A DNA stretch of 15,952 nt from an uncultured Prevotellaceae bacterium (GCA_946539475.1 CAMNHM010000060.1:1-15952); one strand, 5' to 3'. Shown: positions 1 through 9,174, counted from the stretch's first letter. Numbers and translations: made by a program. Notes: generated by a model not told the origin, from the sequence alone.

Positions 1-607
1 CCTCGCAGATGGCATCCTCGCGCTCCTTCGGCGTCTTGTCGGGATACATGCGCAGAAGCTCCTCGGCGTGGATGAAATGGATGTGCTCAGGCAAGAAAGG
101 CTTGATCTGAGGGTAGGTCTCACAGGTGAGATACTCCGTGCGGCGTATGGCGGCATATATGCGCTCAACGATGTTCTTCAGGAAGCGCAGCGTGCGATCC
201 TCGCGACGGATGACGGCCTCCCAGTCCCACTGGTCGACATAGAGCGAATGGAGGTTGTCGAGCTCCTCGTCGGCTCGGATGGCGTTCATGTCGGTATAGA
301 CGCCGTAGCCCGGCTCTATCTCATACTCGGCCAGCGTCAGCCGCTTCCACTTTGCCAGCGAGTGGACCACTTCGGCACGGGCGTCGCCGAGGTCCTTGAT
401 GGGGAAGGTGACGGGGCGCTCCACACCGTTGAGGTCGTCGTTGATGCCCAGTCCCTTCAGCACGAAGAGGGGTGCCGTGACGCGCCGCAAGCGCAGCTCG
501 GTGGAAAGGTTCTGCTGGAAGAACTCCTTGATCAACTTAATGCCCTGCTCGGTCTGACGCATGTCGAGCAGCCGCTCGTAGTGGATGGGTTGGATGACTT
601 TGCTCAT
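1..607 (-). CDS. asnA: Aspartate-ammonia ligase (asparagine synthetase A), 5' part only
   Basis: The enzyme makes asparagine from aspartate, ammonia and ATP (AMP-forming) in the cytoplasm. It is a class II aminoacyl-tRNA-synthetase-like fold. Read from the ATG at 607-605, about 202 codons are visible before the gene runs off the left edge; the family is about 330-345 aa, so roughly the N-terminal 60% is present. The translation begins MSKVIQPIHYERLLDMRQTE and contains the AsnA hallmarks EVVHSLAKWKR, a GVYTDMNAIR segment, LHSLYVDQWDWE and FLPEHIHFIHAEELLRMYPD, which align to E. coli AsnA without gaps of note. It is transcribed away from the pectin-lyase unit from a well-formed promoter at 665-695. 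No frameshift or missing motif is seen in the part present. The identification is secure. Confidence 0.96.
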   Translation of the reverse strand, partial: MSKVIQPIHYERLLDMRQTEQGIKLIKEFFQQNLSTELRLRRVTAPLFVLKGLGINDDLNGVERPVTFPIKDLGDARAEVVHSLAKWKRLTLAEYEIEPGYGVYTDMNAIRADEELDNLHSLYVDQWDWEAVIRREDRTLRFLKNIVERIYAAIRRTEYLTCETYPQIKPFLPEHIHFIHAEELLRMYPDKTPKEREDAICE

Positions 608-664
608 AGGTGTGTGTCTCTGTTGCTTCTTGTCTTAAATGGGATTCGTTTCGCAATTGTGCGG

Positions 665-695
665 CAAAGGTACGAATAATCTGTCAAAACGCAAA
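665..695 (-). promoter_or_regulatory. Promoter of asnA (Bacteroidetes -33/-7 type)
   Basis: On the minus strand the sequence reads TTTG (695-692), 19 bases, then TACCTTTG (672-665). This matches the Bacteroidetes primary-sigma consensus TTTG-N19-21-TAnnTTTG exactly. It lies about 58 bases upstream of the asnA ATG and gives an untranslated leader of about 50 bases. The 8-base palindrome AAACGTTT at 693-700 overlaps the -33 box. The rest of the 296-base gap between asnA and the lyase gene holds the opposing promoter at 832 and AT-rich sequence, with no gene that I can support. Confidence 0.85.
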
Positions 696-831
696 CGTTT
701 CACGCGAAATATTTTGCAAAAAGTAAGCAAAACTTGACGTACACTACCTTTTTGGCATTTCAAGAAGGAGGAAATGAGGCTTGCGTCGAATAAAAAAAAT
801 CAAAAAAGATGGCTGTTTCAAATTTTTGTTG

Positions 832-839
832 TAACTTTG
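832..839 (+). promoter_or_regulatory. Promoter -7 box of the PL11-GH3-symporter unit
   Basis: TAACTTTG is a perfect match to the Bacteroidetes -7 element TAnnTTTG and sits in AT-rich sequence 64 bases before the lyase ATG. At the expected distance (809-812) there is no good TTTG, so the -33 element is weak. Weak -33 boxes are common in regulated carbohydrate genes, where an activator may be needed; that last step is inference. No operator or riboswitch was recognised in the 64-base leader. Confidence 0.7.
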
Positions 840-903
840 CAGGCAATTAACATGCGAACGAAACCACGCATTACAACGTACGAACAAAACCAAATCCTAG
901 AAC

Positions 904-3900
904 ATGAGACGATTTTTCATCCTACTCTCTGCCCTTATGCTGTGCTCGCTTTCAATGAGCGCACAGCGCACCACCGACCGCCTCGACCGCGGGCTCGTTG
1001 CCGTTCCGTCAGGATCAGGCAGCTTTGTCAGCTGGCGCATCTTCGGTGAAGAATACTACGACACGAAGTACAACCTCTATCGCGACGGCGTAAAGGTGAA
1101 CGCCGAACCGCTCGACGTCTCGAACTACGTCGACAACAGCGGACGCGCCGGAGCAAAGTACCAGGTGGCAGCCGTCGTGCGCGGCGTGGAGCAGGAGAAG
1201 AGTGCTGAAACGACACGCCTCGCCCAGCAGTATGTACAGTTTGCCGTCCAGCCGATGTACTCGCGTCGCGGGACGAACATCACCAACGACTACCAGATCA
1301 ACGACATCGCCCTGGCCGACGTCACGGGCGACGGCGTCTCGGAATTTATCCTGAAGCGCAACTACAAGGAGAAGCAGTCTCCACAGAACGACTCTGCCTA
1401 CTGGGCACTGGAGTGCTACACGCTGAAAGGCGAGCGCCTGTGGTACATCGACCTCGGACCGAACATGGTCAGCGGCCCTGACGAGCAGCACGACGCCGTG
1501 GGCTACGACTGGGACGGCGACGGGCGTGCAGAGATCCTCATGCGCGGAGCCGACAACATGATCATCCACCACAGCGACGGTACGACGACGGAGATCGGCA
1601 ACATGAAGGTGAACACCCGCAACACCGTGAACCAGTCGGACGGCAACCTGGCCTACACCAATACGGGCGCCGAGTACCTGCTCTACCTCGACGGACTGAC
1701 CGGAAAGCCCTACCCCATCGGCCCCAACGGACAGCTATGGATGACCTATCCCCTGCCGCGAGGAAACGCCAACGACTGGGGCGACGGCTACGGCCATCGC
1801 TCGACGAAGCACTACTTCGGAGCGCCCTTCCTCGACGGGCGGCACCCCTTCATCTTCCTCGGGCGCGGATGCTACACGAAGCATCACATGAAAGCCTTCT
1901 CCGTCGATCCGCTGACCCACCAGCTGACCCTCTACTGGGAGTGGAAGAGCAGCGAGAACAACTGGAGCGACCCTTGGTTCGGCAACGGATACCATAACTT
2001 CGGAATAGCCGACGTCGACTGGGACGGACGCGACGAGATATGCTTCGGATCGATGGTCATCGACGACAACGGCAAGGGACTGTCGACCACAGGACTGGGA
2101 CACGGCGACGCGCAGCATTGCGGCGACTTCGACCCCTATCGCCACGGACAGGAAATCTTTGCCTGCAACGAGGACGAGCCCGCCATGAACTATCGCAACG
2201 CGACGACCTCGAAGATCTACTACCGCCTGCAGACCACCAGCGACGACGGACGCGCCCTCTGCGGCAACTTCTCGAACGACTATCCCGGTGCCATCGGACG
2301 CTCGTCGCAGTCGGGCACCGTATCGTGCGTCAGCGACAAGGTCATCGCCAACGGGCCGAACGGATTCACCCTCAACTGGCGCATCTACTGGGACGGCGAC
2401 CTGCTTGAGGAGGGCCTCGACGGAGCAGGAACGGAGGGCGTATGCCGCGTCTACAAAGCCAACGGACAGCAGGTATTCTCGACCGAGGGCACGAAAAACT
2501 GCAACTGGACGAAGAACACGCCGTCGGCCACCGGCGACGTGCTGGGCGACTGGCGTGAGGAGATCATCGTCCGCACGTCGGATAATAGATATGTACGCGT
2601 TTACACTACTAATATAAAGACCAACTACCGCAACTATACCCTCTGGCACGACCATCAGTACCGGCAGGCAATGGTATGGGAGACGATAGGATATAATCAG
2701 CCGCCACACGCAAGCTACTTCATCGGCGAGCTGGAAGGCATCACCGTAGCTCCACCACCCCTGACGATGACCGGACGCACGGAGGTGGCCAACGGTGGCA
2801 CGATAGGCAGCGCCCTGAACGGCAAGCACGTCATCGTCTGCGAGACCAACGACACGAAGGTGAACGTCGAGAATGGCGCTCAGCCCTGGGTCGTAACGTT
2901 CAACGTGCCATCGTGGGTACAGGGAACAAACAGCAACATTACCACTGGCAACCCGAAGATTGACTATACCTACTACACCTGCGACGTAGAGGGCGGCGCC
3001 TTCGCTGGCGAGACCCGACTGGTGAAGCAGGGCGACGGCACGCTACAGCTGCCCAAGGTCACGCAGACCTACAGCGGACCTACCGACGTATGGGCGGGCA
3101 CCCTCTGTTTCGACGGCACGCTGGAGCACTCACCGCTGTGGCTCAACCGCTTTACAGAGCTGAACAGCGACGGCGGACGCTTCATGGGCGGCATATCGAT
3201 GGAGTACGACGCCACGCTGCGTCCGGGAGGAGCCGACAAGCAGGGCTCGACGACGACGACGAAACTGGCGATGAACTTCGGATCGCGCATTGTCTTCGAC
3301 CTCTACAACGAGGGCCTCAATGCCGACAAGATCGTTGCCGACGAGCTGACCATAGCCACGAAGAACTGGCAGTACGGTCCGCAGTATCAGCAGCCAATAT
3401 TTGAGTTCGTCACCCATCTCGCCGCTGGCGAGGAAGTGGCTGCCGGACGCTACCTCATCGGCGAGATCAGCGAGCCCGTCGGCAATCTCGACAAGATCCG
3501 CATCGAAGGCATCGACACCAAGCTGAAGGCCGTCCTCGTGCAAGAGGGTAAGAACCTCTACCTGGAGCTCAGCGGCATGCGCGACGCCTCCGACATCACC
3601 TGGACGGGCAGTCTGAGCAACGTGTGGAACGTGGCTGACACCGAGAACTTCAGCACCGACGGACAGAGCAACTTCTTCGTCACGGGCGACAACGTACACT
3701 TCGACGATAGTGCCAGCCAGTTCACGGTATCGCTCAACGGAGAGCTGGAGGCCGACACCGTCTTCGTCGACAACACCAAAACATACACGTTCAGCGGAGC
3801 GGGGGCTCTGGTGGGCAACACCACCCTCGTCAAGCAGGGCAAGGGAACGCTCATCGTCAAGAACGACAACACCTATACCGGCGGCAACCGATTGTCGGGA

Positions 3901-5403
3901 GGCATAGTAACCGTCAGTTCACTGGCTAACGCCAACCAGCCAAAGGGCAATCTTGGAGCAATGACCACCGTAGCCTCGAAGTTCGTCATCGAGAACGGTG
4001 CTGAGCTGCGCACCACAGCTGCCGTCACCAACGGATCGTCCATCCGCTTCGAAGGCGAGGAAGGCGGTGTCATCAACAACTCGGCCGACTTTATCGTCGA
4101 CCGCGCCATGCTGGGCACCAAGCTCACCAAGAAGGGCTCGGGATGGATGAAGCTCAACGTCTCCAACAGCAACCTGCAACGCCTCGTCGTAGCTGCCGGC
4201 ACCGTACAATGTATCAACTCCAACAAACCTGCCAACACCGTAGAGTTCCAGGGCGGCACGCTGCGCGAGAATACCGGAACGAGCTACACCATCGACGTGC
4301 CACGCGGAAAGACCGGCACGTGGTATATGGCAAATCGCTCGACCTACACCAACAAGGTGACGGGCGAGGGAACGCTCAACGCCTACTGCACCACTGAGAA
4401 GGGCACCAACTACTATGCCACACGTACACCTGTGCAATGCGACTTCAGCGCCTTCGAGGGTACGCTGCGTCCATCGTCGGGACAAGACGACCCCGACCTG
4501 CTGCGCTTCACCCTCGACACGTCGAAGGGCATGCCTAAAGGAACGATGAACATCGCCGCCGGCGTAGAAGTGCAGAACAGCGGAAAGACCTTCCGCATCG
4601 GTAAGGTCACGGGTACGGGCAATCTGGGCGGCAGCTGCACCTTCAGCAATGGTGCCAGCGTAGGTGCCAACACCTGGCAGGTGGGCAACGACGACAACTG
4701 GTCGACCACCGTGAAGGTTACGTCGAACGCCAACTTCACAAAGATGGGCAGCGGACGCATCACCTGGTCGGGCGCCAGCGACAATAGCGGCGCGACGACA
4801 ATCAGCGAAGGTGAGCTGGCACTCTCCACCAACGGCAAGCTGGGCACAGGTCGCCTTACCATTGGCCCCAACGGCACCCTCTCGGGCACGAACAAGAAGA
4901 CATCGGCGCTGGCCAACTCGGCCATTGTGGTCAACGGAACGCTGGCACCCAATACGCTCTACATCGACAACAAGAACGTCACCGTCAACGAGGGTGGTAC
5001 GCTGCTCGTCGCTGCCAGCCATTGCGCTACGACTGTCAGCGCCGGATGCGGCACGATGGATGGTATCGCCACGCTTACCCTGAACGGCACGCTGCGCATC
5101 CAGCCGGGGGTGATCAACACACTTCAGGTGGGCGACAGCATCCGTCTGTTCACAGCAAAGAAGTTTGAGGGAACACCGCAGATCGTCGACGAATGCGGCA
5201 TCGAATGGGATGATAGCCGGCTGAGCGAGGGCCTGCTCTTCGTCAAGAGCATCGACACTGGCATCATGCCGACCATCTCCGCAGCAACGCCACATCACAT
5301 CTACGACATCCGCGGCCGACTGGTACGCGCCAATGCCACCAATACCGAGGGACTGCCTGCAGGCATCTATATCTGTGAAGGACATAAATTTGTCATTAGA
5401 TAA
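904..5403 (+). CDS. Secreted PL11 rhamnogalacturonan lyase with autotransporter-like repeat extension
   Basis: PL11 enzymes cut the rhamnose-galacturonate backbone of pectin (rhamnogalacturonan I) by beta-elimination. Residues 1-20 form a signal peptide ending CSLSMSA before Gln. Residues about 21-610 are the PL11 catalytic beta-propeller. They begin LDRGLVAVPSGSGSFVSWR, as in Bacillus YesW, and carry Asp-rich calcium-type loops: ADVTGDG (138-144), YDWDGDGR (201-208), ADVDWDGRDE (369-378), HGDAQHCGDFDP (400-411) and GDWREE (548-553). YesW-type enzymes end near here. The remaining ~890 residues are beta-rich, with four segments resembling the passenger-associated repeat (KxGxGxL...Y.G.T.v..G.L) near 704-738, 973-1008, 1072-1107 and 1278-1317. 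The last 36 residues, with GRLV, LPAGIYI and a basic end (KFVIR), resemble the second half of a type IX secretion sorting domain. The ATG at 904 is chosen because it starts the signal peptide; no Shine-Dalgarno is visible. First gene of a three-gene unit. Confidence 0.93.
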   Translation: MRRFFILLSALMLCSLSMSAQRTTDRLDRGLVAVPSGSGSFVSWRIFGEEYYDTKYNLYRDGVKVNAEPLDVSNYVDNSGRAGAKYQVAAVVRGVEQEKSAETTRLAQQYVQFAVQPMYSRRGTNITNDYQINDIALADVTGDGVSEFILKRNYKEKQSPQNDSAYWALECYTLKGERLWYIDLGPNMVSGPDEQHDAVGYDWDGDGRAEILMRGADNMIIHHSDGTTTEIGNMKVNTRNTVNQSDGNLAYTNTGAEYLLYLDGLTGKPYPIGPNGQLWMTYPLPRGNANDWGDGYGHRSTKHYFGAPFLDGRHPFIFLGRGCYTKHHMKAFSVDPLTHQLTLYWEWKSSENNWSDPWFGNGYHNFGIADVDWDGRDEICFGSMVIDDNGKGLSTTGLGHGDAQHCGDFDPYRHGQEIFACNEDEPAMNYRNATTSKIYYRLQTTSDDGRALCGNFSNDYPGAIGRSSQSGTVSCVSDKVIANGPNGFTLNWRIYWDGDLLEEGLDGAGTEGVCRVYKANGQQVFSTEGTKNCNWTKNTPSATGDVLGDWREEIIVRTSDNRYVRVYTTNIKTNYRNYTLWHDHQYRQAMVWETIGYNQPPHASYFIGELEGITVAPPPLTMTGRTEVANGGTIGSALNGKHVIVCETNDTKVNVENGAQPWVVTFNVPSWVQGTNSNITTGNPKIDYTYYTCDVEGGAFAGETRLVKQGDGTLQLPKVTQTYSGPTDVWAGTLCFDGTLEHSPLWLNRFTELNSDGGRFMGGISMEYDATLRPGGADKQGSTTTTKLAMNFGSRIVFDLYNEGLNADKIVADELTIATKNWQYGPQYQQPIFEFVTHLAAGEEVAAGRYLIGEISEPVGNLDKIRIEGIDTKLKAVLVQEGKNLYLELSGMRDASDITWTGSLSNVWNVADTENFSTDGQSNFFVTGDNVHFDDSASQFTVSLNGELEADTVFVDNTKTYTFSGAGALVGNTTLVKQGKGTLIVKNDNTYTGGNRLSGGIVTVSSLANANQPKGNLGAMTTVASKFVIENGAELRTTAAVTNGSSIRFEGEEGGVINNSADFIVDRAMLGTKLTKKGSGWMKLNVSNSNLQRLVVAAGTVQCINSNKPANTVEFQGGTLRENTGTSYTIDVPRGKTGTWYMANRSTYTNKVTGEGTLNAYCTTEKGTNYYATRTPVQCDFSAFEGTLRPSSGQDDPDLLRFTLDTSKGMPKGTMNIAAGVEVQNSGKTFRIGKVTGTGNLGGSCTFSNGASVGANTWQVGNDDNWSTTVKVTSNANFTKMGSGRITWSGASDNSGATTISEGELALSTNGKLGTGRLTIGPNGTLSGTNKKTSALANSAIVVNGTLAPNTLYIDNKNVTVNEGGTLLVAASHCATTVSAGCGTMDGIATLTLNGTLRIQPGVINTLQVGDSIRLFTAKKFEGTPQIVDECGIEWDDSRLSEGLLFVKSIDTGIMPTISAATPHHIYDIRGRLVRANATNTEGLPAGIYICEGHKFVIR

Positions 5404-5427
5404 AGACCAACTAAGAGACCAACTATG
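5404..5427 (+). repeat. 12-base tandem repeat at the lyase/GH3 junction
   Basis: AGACCAACTAAG (5404-5415) is followed directly by AGACCAACTATG (5416-5427). The copies differ at one base, and the last three bases of the second copy are the ATG of the GH3 gene. The repeat fills the whole 21-base spacer between the two genes. It contains no Shine-Dalgarno-like sequence. It could have come from slippage duplication of a translation-initiation region; that is inference. Confidence 0.7.
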
Positions 5428-7674
5428 AAAAGGGAAAAACTGCTAGCGATCGCACTTGCGGCAACACTTGCGGCGAGTGCACAGAAGATGCCCTATCAGG
5501 ATGCCAGTCTCCCCGTAGAGCAACGCGTGGAAGACCTCCTAGGCCGCCTCACGCTTGAGGAGAAAGCACGCTTGATGATGAACGGATCGCCTGCCATCGA
5601 GCGGCTGGGCATCCCACAATTCAACTGGTGGAGTGAGGCACTGCACGGCGTAGGACGCAATGGCTTGTCGACCGTCTTCCCCTCGTGTATCGGTATGGCT
5701 TGCTCGTTCGACGAGGAAATGATTGAACGTATCTATACCGCCGTCAGCGACGAGGCACGAGCCAAGAACACTGAGCTGCGTCGGCAGGGAAAGGCCGTCG
5801 GACAGTATAAGGGGCTTTCGTTCTGGACGCCCAACATCAACATCTTCCGCGACCCGCGATGGGGACGCGGACAGGAGACCTATGGCGAGGACCCACTGCT
5901 GACGGCCCAGATGGGCCTGCGCGTAGTACGCGGACTGCAGGGGAAGGACGCCGACGACGCTGGCTACTACAAGCTGCACGCCTGTGCCAAGCACTTTGCC
6001 GTGCACAGCGGACCGGAGAAAATCCGCCACAGCTTCAACGTCGAGGACCTGCCGGCACGCGACCTCTGGGAGACCTACCTGCCGGCCTTCAAGCGACTGG
6101 TGCAGGAGGGAGGCGTACAACAGATTATGTGTGCCTACCAGCGTTTCGAGGGCGATCCCTGCTGCGGCAGCAACCGCTTGTTGCAGCAGATACTCCGCGA
6201 TGAATGGGGATTCAAGGGACTCGTCGTCAGCGACTGTGGAGCCATCAGCGACTTCTGGCAGCCTGGCCGTCATGGTGTCTCTGCCGACGTGCAGGCAGCC
6301 TCTGCCAAAGGTGTGCTCAGCGGCACCGATGTGGAGTGCGGTTCGAACTATCGCAGTCTGCCCGAAGCCGTCCGTCGTGGCGACATCAGCGAGGAGCAGA
6401 TCAACGTCAGCGTGCGCCGACTTCTGAAAGGCCGTTTCGAGCTTGGCGACTTCGACCCTGACGATCTGGTGAAATGGACACGCATACCCATGAGCTGCGT
6501 CGCCTCGAAGGAGCATAAACAGCTAGCCCTTGAGATGGGACGCGAGCAGATGGTGCTGCTGCAGAATCGCGGCAACCTGCTGCCCCTGAGCAAGAGCGAT
6601 GCCAGTCGTATCATGGTGATGGGGCCAAATGCCGCCGACAGCACGATGCTATGGGGTATCTACTTCGGGCAGCCCTCCCATACGGTGACACCCCTCGAAG
6701 GCATCCAGTCGAAGATTGGCCCTGTGAAATACGCTACCGCCTGCGACATCACCAGCCTTACCGTCAAGGAGATGGCCATTGGACAGCAGACCGCCACAGC
6801 CGACGGCAGCACCACGCTGCAGATGGAGGTAAAGGGACAGCGAACCTATACCATCCCGGAAATCCTCAGCCTGGCAAGTGGTTCGGACATCATCATCTTC
6901 GTAGGAGGCATATCGCCTAACCTGGAGAAAGAGCAGGCACGTGTCAACGTTCCAGGATTCGACGGGGGTGACCGCACCAGCATCGAACTGCCACAGGTGC
7001 AACGCGACATCCTGCGTGCCCTACACGAGGCTGGGAAGAAAATTGTGCTCGTCAACTGTAGCGGTTCGGCAGTTGCACTCACACCCGAGACCGAGACCTG
7101 CGACGCCATCGTTCAGGCATGGTATGCCGGCGAACAGGGCGGACATGCACTGGCCGACGTCCTCTTTGGCGACTACAACCCGTCGGGAAAGCTGGCCGTC
7201 ACCTTCTATCGCGACGACTCCCAGCTGCCCGATTTCAACGACTACCGCATGAACGGCACCATCGGACGTACCTATCGTTACTTCCGCGGACAGCCCCTCT
7301 ACCCCTTCGGCTACGGACTGAGCTACACCTCGTTCAGCATCGGCAAGCCTTCATGCCGCAACGGCAATGCCAGCAGCACCGTCACCTCCTCTGTCAGCAA
7401 TACGGGAAAGCGCGCCGGCACCGAAATCGTACAGGTCTATATGCGACGCAAAGGCGATAGCGACGGACCACTGAAGACGCTTTGCGGATACCAGCGTGTC
7501 AATCTTGAGCCTGGACAGAGACAGACCGTCAGCATACAGATTCCACGTCAGCGCTTTGAGACCTGGGACGCCCAGACGAACACGATGCGCGTCGTACCAG
7601 GCGACTACGAGCTGATGGTTGGCTCGTCGAGCGCCAACAGCGATCTACAGACAATTAACATTCAACTTAAATAA
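5425..7674 (+). CDS. Periplasmic glycoside hydrolase family 3 (beta-xylosidase/beta-glucosidase type)
   Basis: Retaining exo-enzyme that removes beta-linked sugars from the non-reducing end of oligosaccharides. Residues 1-19 are a signal peptide (LAATLAASA before Gln) without a lipobox, so the product should be periplasmic or exported. Residues about 25-340 form the (beta/alpha)8 domain, with NWWSEALHGVGR, DPRWGRGQETYGEDP, the substrate-binding K189-H190 (CAKHFAVHSG) and the nucleophile D270 in GLVVSDCGAIS. Residues about 370-610 are the alpha/beta sandwich, with a likely acid/base at E501 or E503 in GGISPNLEKEQ, followed by FDGGDRTSIELP. A C-terminal fibronectin-III-like domain follows at about 650-745 (VSNTGKRAGTEIVQVY). 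The 749-aa length is usual. The motifs place it near Bacteroidetes enzymes annotated as xylan 1,4-beta-xylosidase; the neighbouring XylE-like symporter fits xylose release, but glucosidase or mixed activity is possible. It starts 21 bases after the lyase stop. Confidence 0.93.
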   Translation: MKREKLLAIALAATLAASAQKMPYQDASLPVEQRVEDLLGRLTLEEKARLMMNGSPAIERLGIPQFNWWSEALHGVGRNGLSTVFPSCIGMACSFDEEMIERIYTAVSDEARAKNTELRRQGKAVGQYKGLSFWTPNINIFRDPRWGRGQETYGEDPLLTAQMGLRVVRGLQGKDADDAGYYKLHACAKHFAVHSGPEKIRHSFNVEDLPARDLWETYLPAFKRLVQEGGVQQIMCAYQRFEGDPCCGSNRLLQQILRDEWGFKGLVVSDCGAISDFWQPGRHGVSADVQAASAKGVLSGTDVECGSNYRSLPEAVRRGDISEEQINVSVRRLLKGRFELGDFDPDDLVKWTRIPMSCVASKEHKQLALEMGREQMVLLQNRGNLLPLSKSDASRIMVMGPNAADSTMLWGIYFGQPSHTVTPLEGIQSKIGPVKYATACDITSLTVKEMAIGQQTATADGSTTLQMEVKGQRTYTIPEILSLASGSDIIIFVGGISPNLEKEQARVNVPGFDGGDRTSIELPQVQRDILRALHEAGKKIVLVNCSGSAVALTPETETCDAIVQAWYAGEQGGHALADVLFGDYNPSGKLAVTFYRDDSQLPDFNDYRMNGTIGRTYRYFRGQPLYPFGYGLSYTSFSIGKPSCRNGNASSTVTSSVSNTGKRAGTEIVQVYMRRKGDSDGPLKTLCGYQRVNLEPGQRQTVSIQIPRQRFETWDAQTNTMRVVPGDYELMVGSSSANSDLQTINIQLK

Positions 7675-7682
7675 TTAAAACA

Positions 7683-9155
7683 ATGGTACAAACAGACAAG
7701 GGTAGCCGCGGCTACCTCATTTCCATCGTCATGGTGGCCGTTTTGGGCGGTCTGCTCTTCGGCTACGACACAGCAGTCATCTCGGGAGCCGAGAAGGGAC
7801 TGCAGGCATTCTTCATGGGCGCGCAGGACTTCACCTACACCGACGGACTGCACGGATTCACTTCGGCATCGGCACTGATCGGATGCATCATCGGATCGGC
7901 CATCTCAGGACTGCTGGCCACACGGCTGGGACGTAAGCGTTCGCTGATCATCGCCGGCCTGCTGTTCTTCGTCTCAGCACTGGGATCGATGACCCCCGAG
8001 TTCCTCTTCTTCGAGCACGGCAAGCCCAGCTACTCGCTGCTCGTGATGTTCAACTTCTACCGCGTCATCGGTGGCATCGGCGTAGGACTGGCATCGGCCA
8101 TCTGCCCAATGTACATCGGCGAGGTGGCTCCGTCGAACATCCGCGGAATGCTCGTCTCCTGGAACCAGTTTGCTATCATCTTCGGACAGCTGGTCGTCTA
8201 CTTCGTCAACTTCCTCATCCTTGGTGAGCATACCAACCCCATTATCGAGTCTATCGGTCAGGGCGTGAACGCCGTCGCTCCGGGCAGCGACCCCTGGACC
8301 ATCGCCACAGGCTGGCGCTACATGTTCGGATCGGAGGCTGTGCCTGCCGGACTCTTCGCGCTGCTCATCTGCTTTGTGCCTGAGACACCGCGCTACCTAG
8401 TATCCATCGGTCAGGACCAGAAGGCCCTTGGCATCCTGTCGCGCATCAACGGTACGACGAAGGCTCAGCAAATCCTCTCTGAGATTAAGGAGACGATGAC
8501 CGTGAAGACCGAGCGTCTGATGACCTACGGATTCATGTGTATCTTCATCGGCATCATGCTCAGCGTCTTCCAGCAGGCAGTAGGCATCAACGCCGTACTC
8601 TATTATGCTCCGCGTATCTTCGGCGATATGGGCATGACCAACCCGATGGTGATCACCGTCGTGATGGGTGTCATCAACATCCTCTTCACCCTCGTAGCCA
8701 TCTTCACCGTCGAGAAGCTCGGTCGCAAGCCCTTGCTCATCTGCGGCTCACTGGGAATGGCCATCGGAGCCTTTGGCGTTGCCCTCACCTTCGGTCACGC
8801 CGGCCTCGAGATGGTCACCGCCATCAGCATCATGGTCTACTCCGCGTCGTTCATGTTCTCATGGGGCCCCATCTGCTGGGTGCTCATCGCAGAGATATTC
8901 CCCAACACCATTCGTGGTGCAGCCGTTGCCATCGCAGTGGCATTCCAGTGGATATTCAACTTCGTCGTGTCCTCCACTTTCGTGCCCATGTTCAACATGC
9001 ACCTCACCGAGGGCGACGACTTCGGCCACTGGTTCACGTACGGTCTCTACGGCGTCATCTGCGTCGTAGCAGCCATCTTCGTCTGGAAGCTCGTGCCCGA
9101 GACAAAGGGCAAGACGCTCGAAGACATGACCAACCTCTGGCGCCGCCACAAGTAG
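7683..9155 (+). CDS. xylE: Sugar:proton symporter of the major facilitator superfamily, XylE-type
   Basis: A 490-aa inner-membrane transporter of the sugar-porter family, most like D-xylose:H+ symporters. It has 12 predicted hydrophobic segments. Family motifs are GYDTAVISG in the first helix, R81-LGRK85, PMYIGEVAPSNIRG, VPETPR (232-237), EKLGRKPLL and VPETKGKTLE (471-480). Residues that bind xylose in E. coli XylE have counterparts: the Gln in WNQFAIIFGQ, Q297-Q298 and N303 in QQAVGINAVLYY, and the Trp in GPICWVLIAEIFP. The ATG is 8 bases after the GH3 stop, so the two are almost certainly co-transcribed and the symporter probably imports the sugar that the GH3 releases. A related hexose or arabinose substrate cannot be excluded. 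A strong terminator follows 19 bases after the stop. Confidence 0.93.
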   Translation: MVQTDKGSRGYLISIVMVAVLGGLLFGYDTAVISGAEKGLQAFFMGAQDFTYTDGLHGFTSASALIGCIIGSAISGLLATRLGRKRSLIIAGLLFFVSALGSMTPEFLFFEHGKPSYSLLVMFNFYRVIGGIGVGLASAICPMYIGEVAPSNIRGMLVSWNQFAIIFGQLVVYFVNFLILGEHTNPIIESIGQGVNAVAPGSDPWTIATGWRYMFGSEAVPAGLFALLICFVPETPRYLVSIGQDQKALGILSRINGTTKAQQILSEIKETMTVKTERLMTYGFMCIFIGIMLSVFQQAVGINAVLYYAPRIFGDMGMTNPMVITVVMGVINILFTLVAIFTVEKLGRKPLLICGSLGMAIGAFGVALTFGHAGLEMVTAISIMVYSASFMFSWGPICWVLIAEIFPNTIRGAAVAIAVAFQWIFNFVVSSTFVPMFNMHLTEGDDFGHWFTYGLYGVICVVAAIFVWKLVPETKGKTLEDMTNLWRRHK

Positions 9156-9174
9156 TCGACTGACTCATCACTCC

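Noticed and set aside
774..1049. Short plus-strand open frame across the promoter and start of the lyase
   Set aside because: It spans the -7 box and would begin upstream of the transcript start. No recognisable product.
1735..2829. A 364-codon open frame on the minus strand opposite the PL11 catalytic domain
   Set aside because: It lies fully within conserved PL11 coding sequence, and its translation looks like a shadow without domain similarity.
3919..5385. A 488-codon open frame on the minus strand opposite the lyase gene
   Set aside because: Long antisense frames are expected opposite GC-rich, Gly/Asn/Thr-rich coding DNA. Its translation has no recognisable domain, while the plus strand has clear family motifs.
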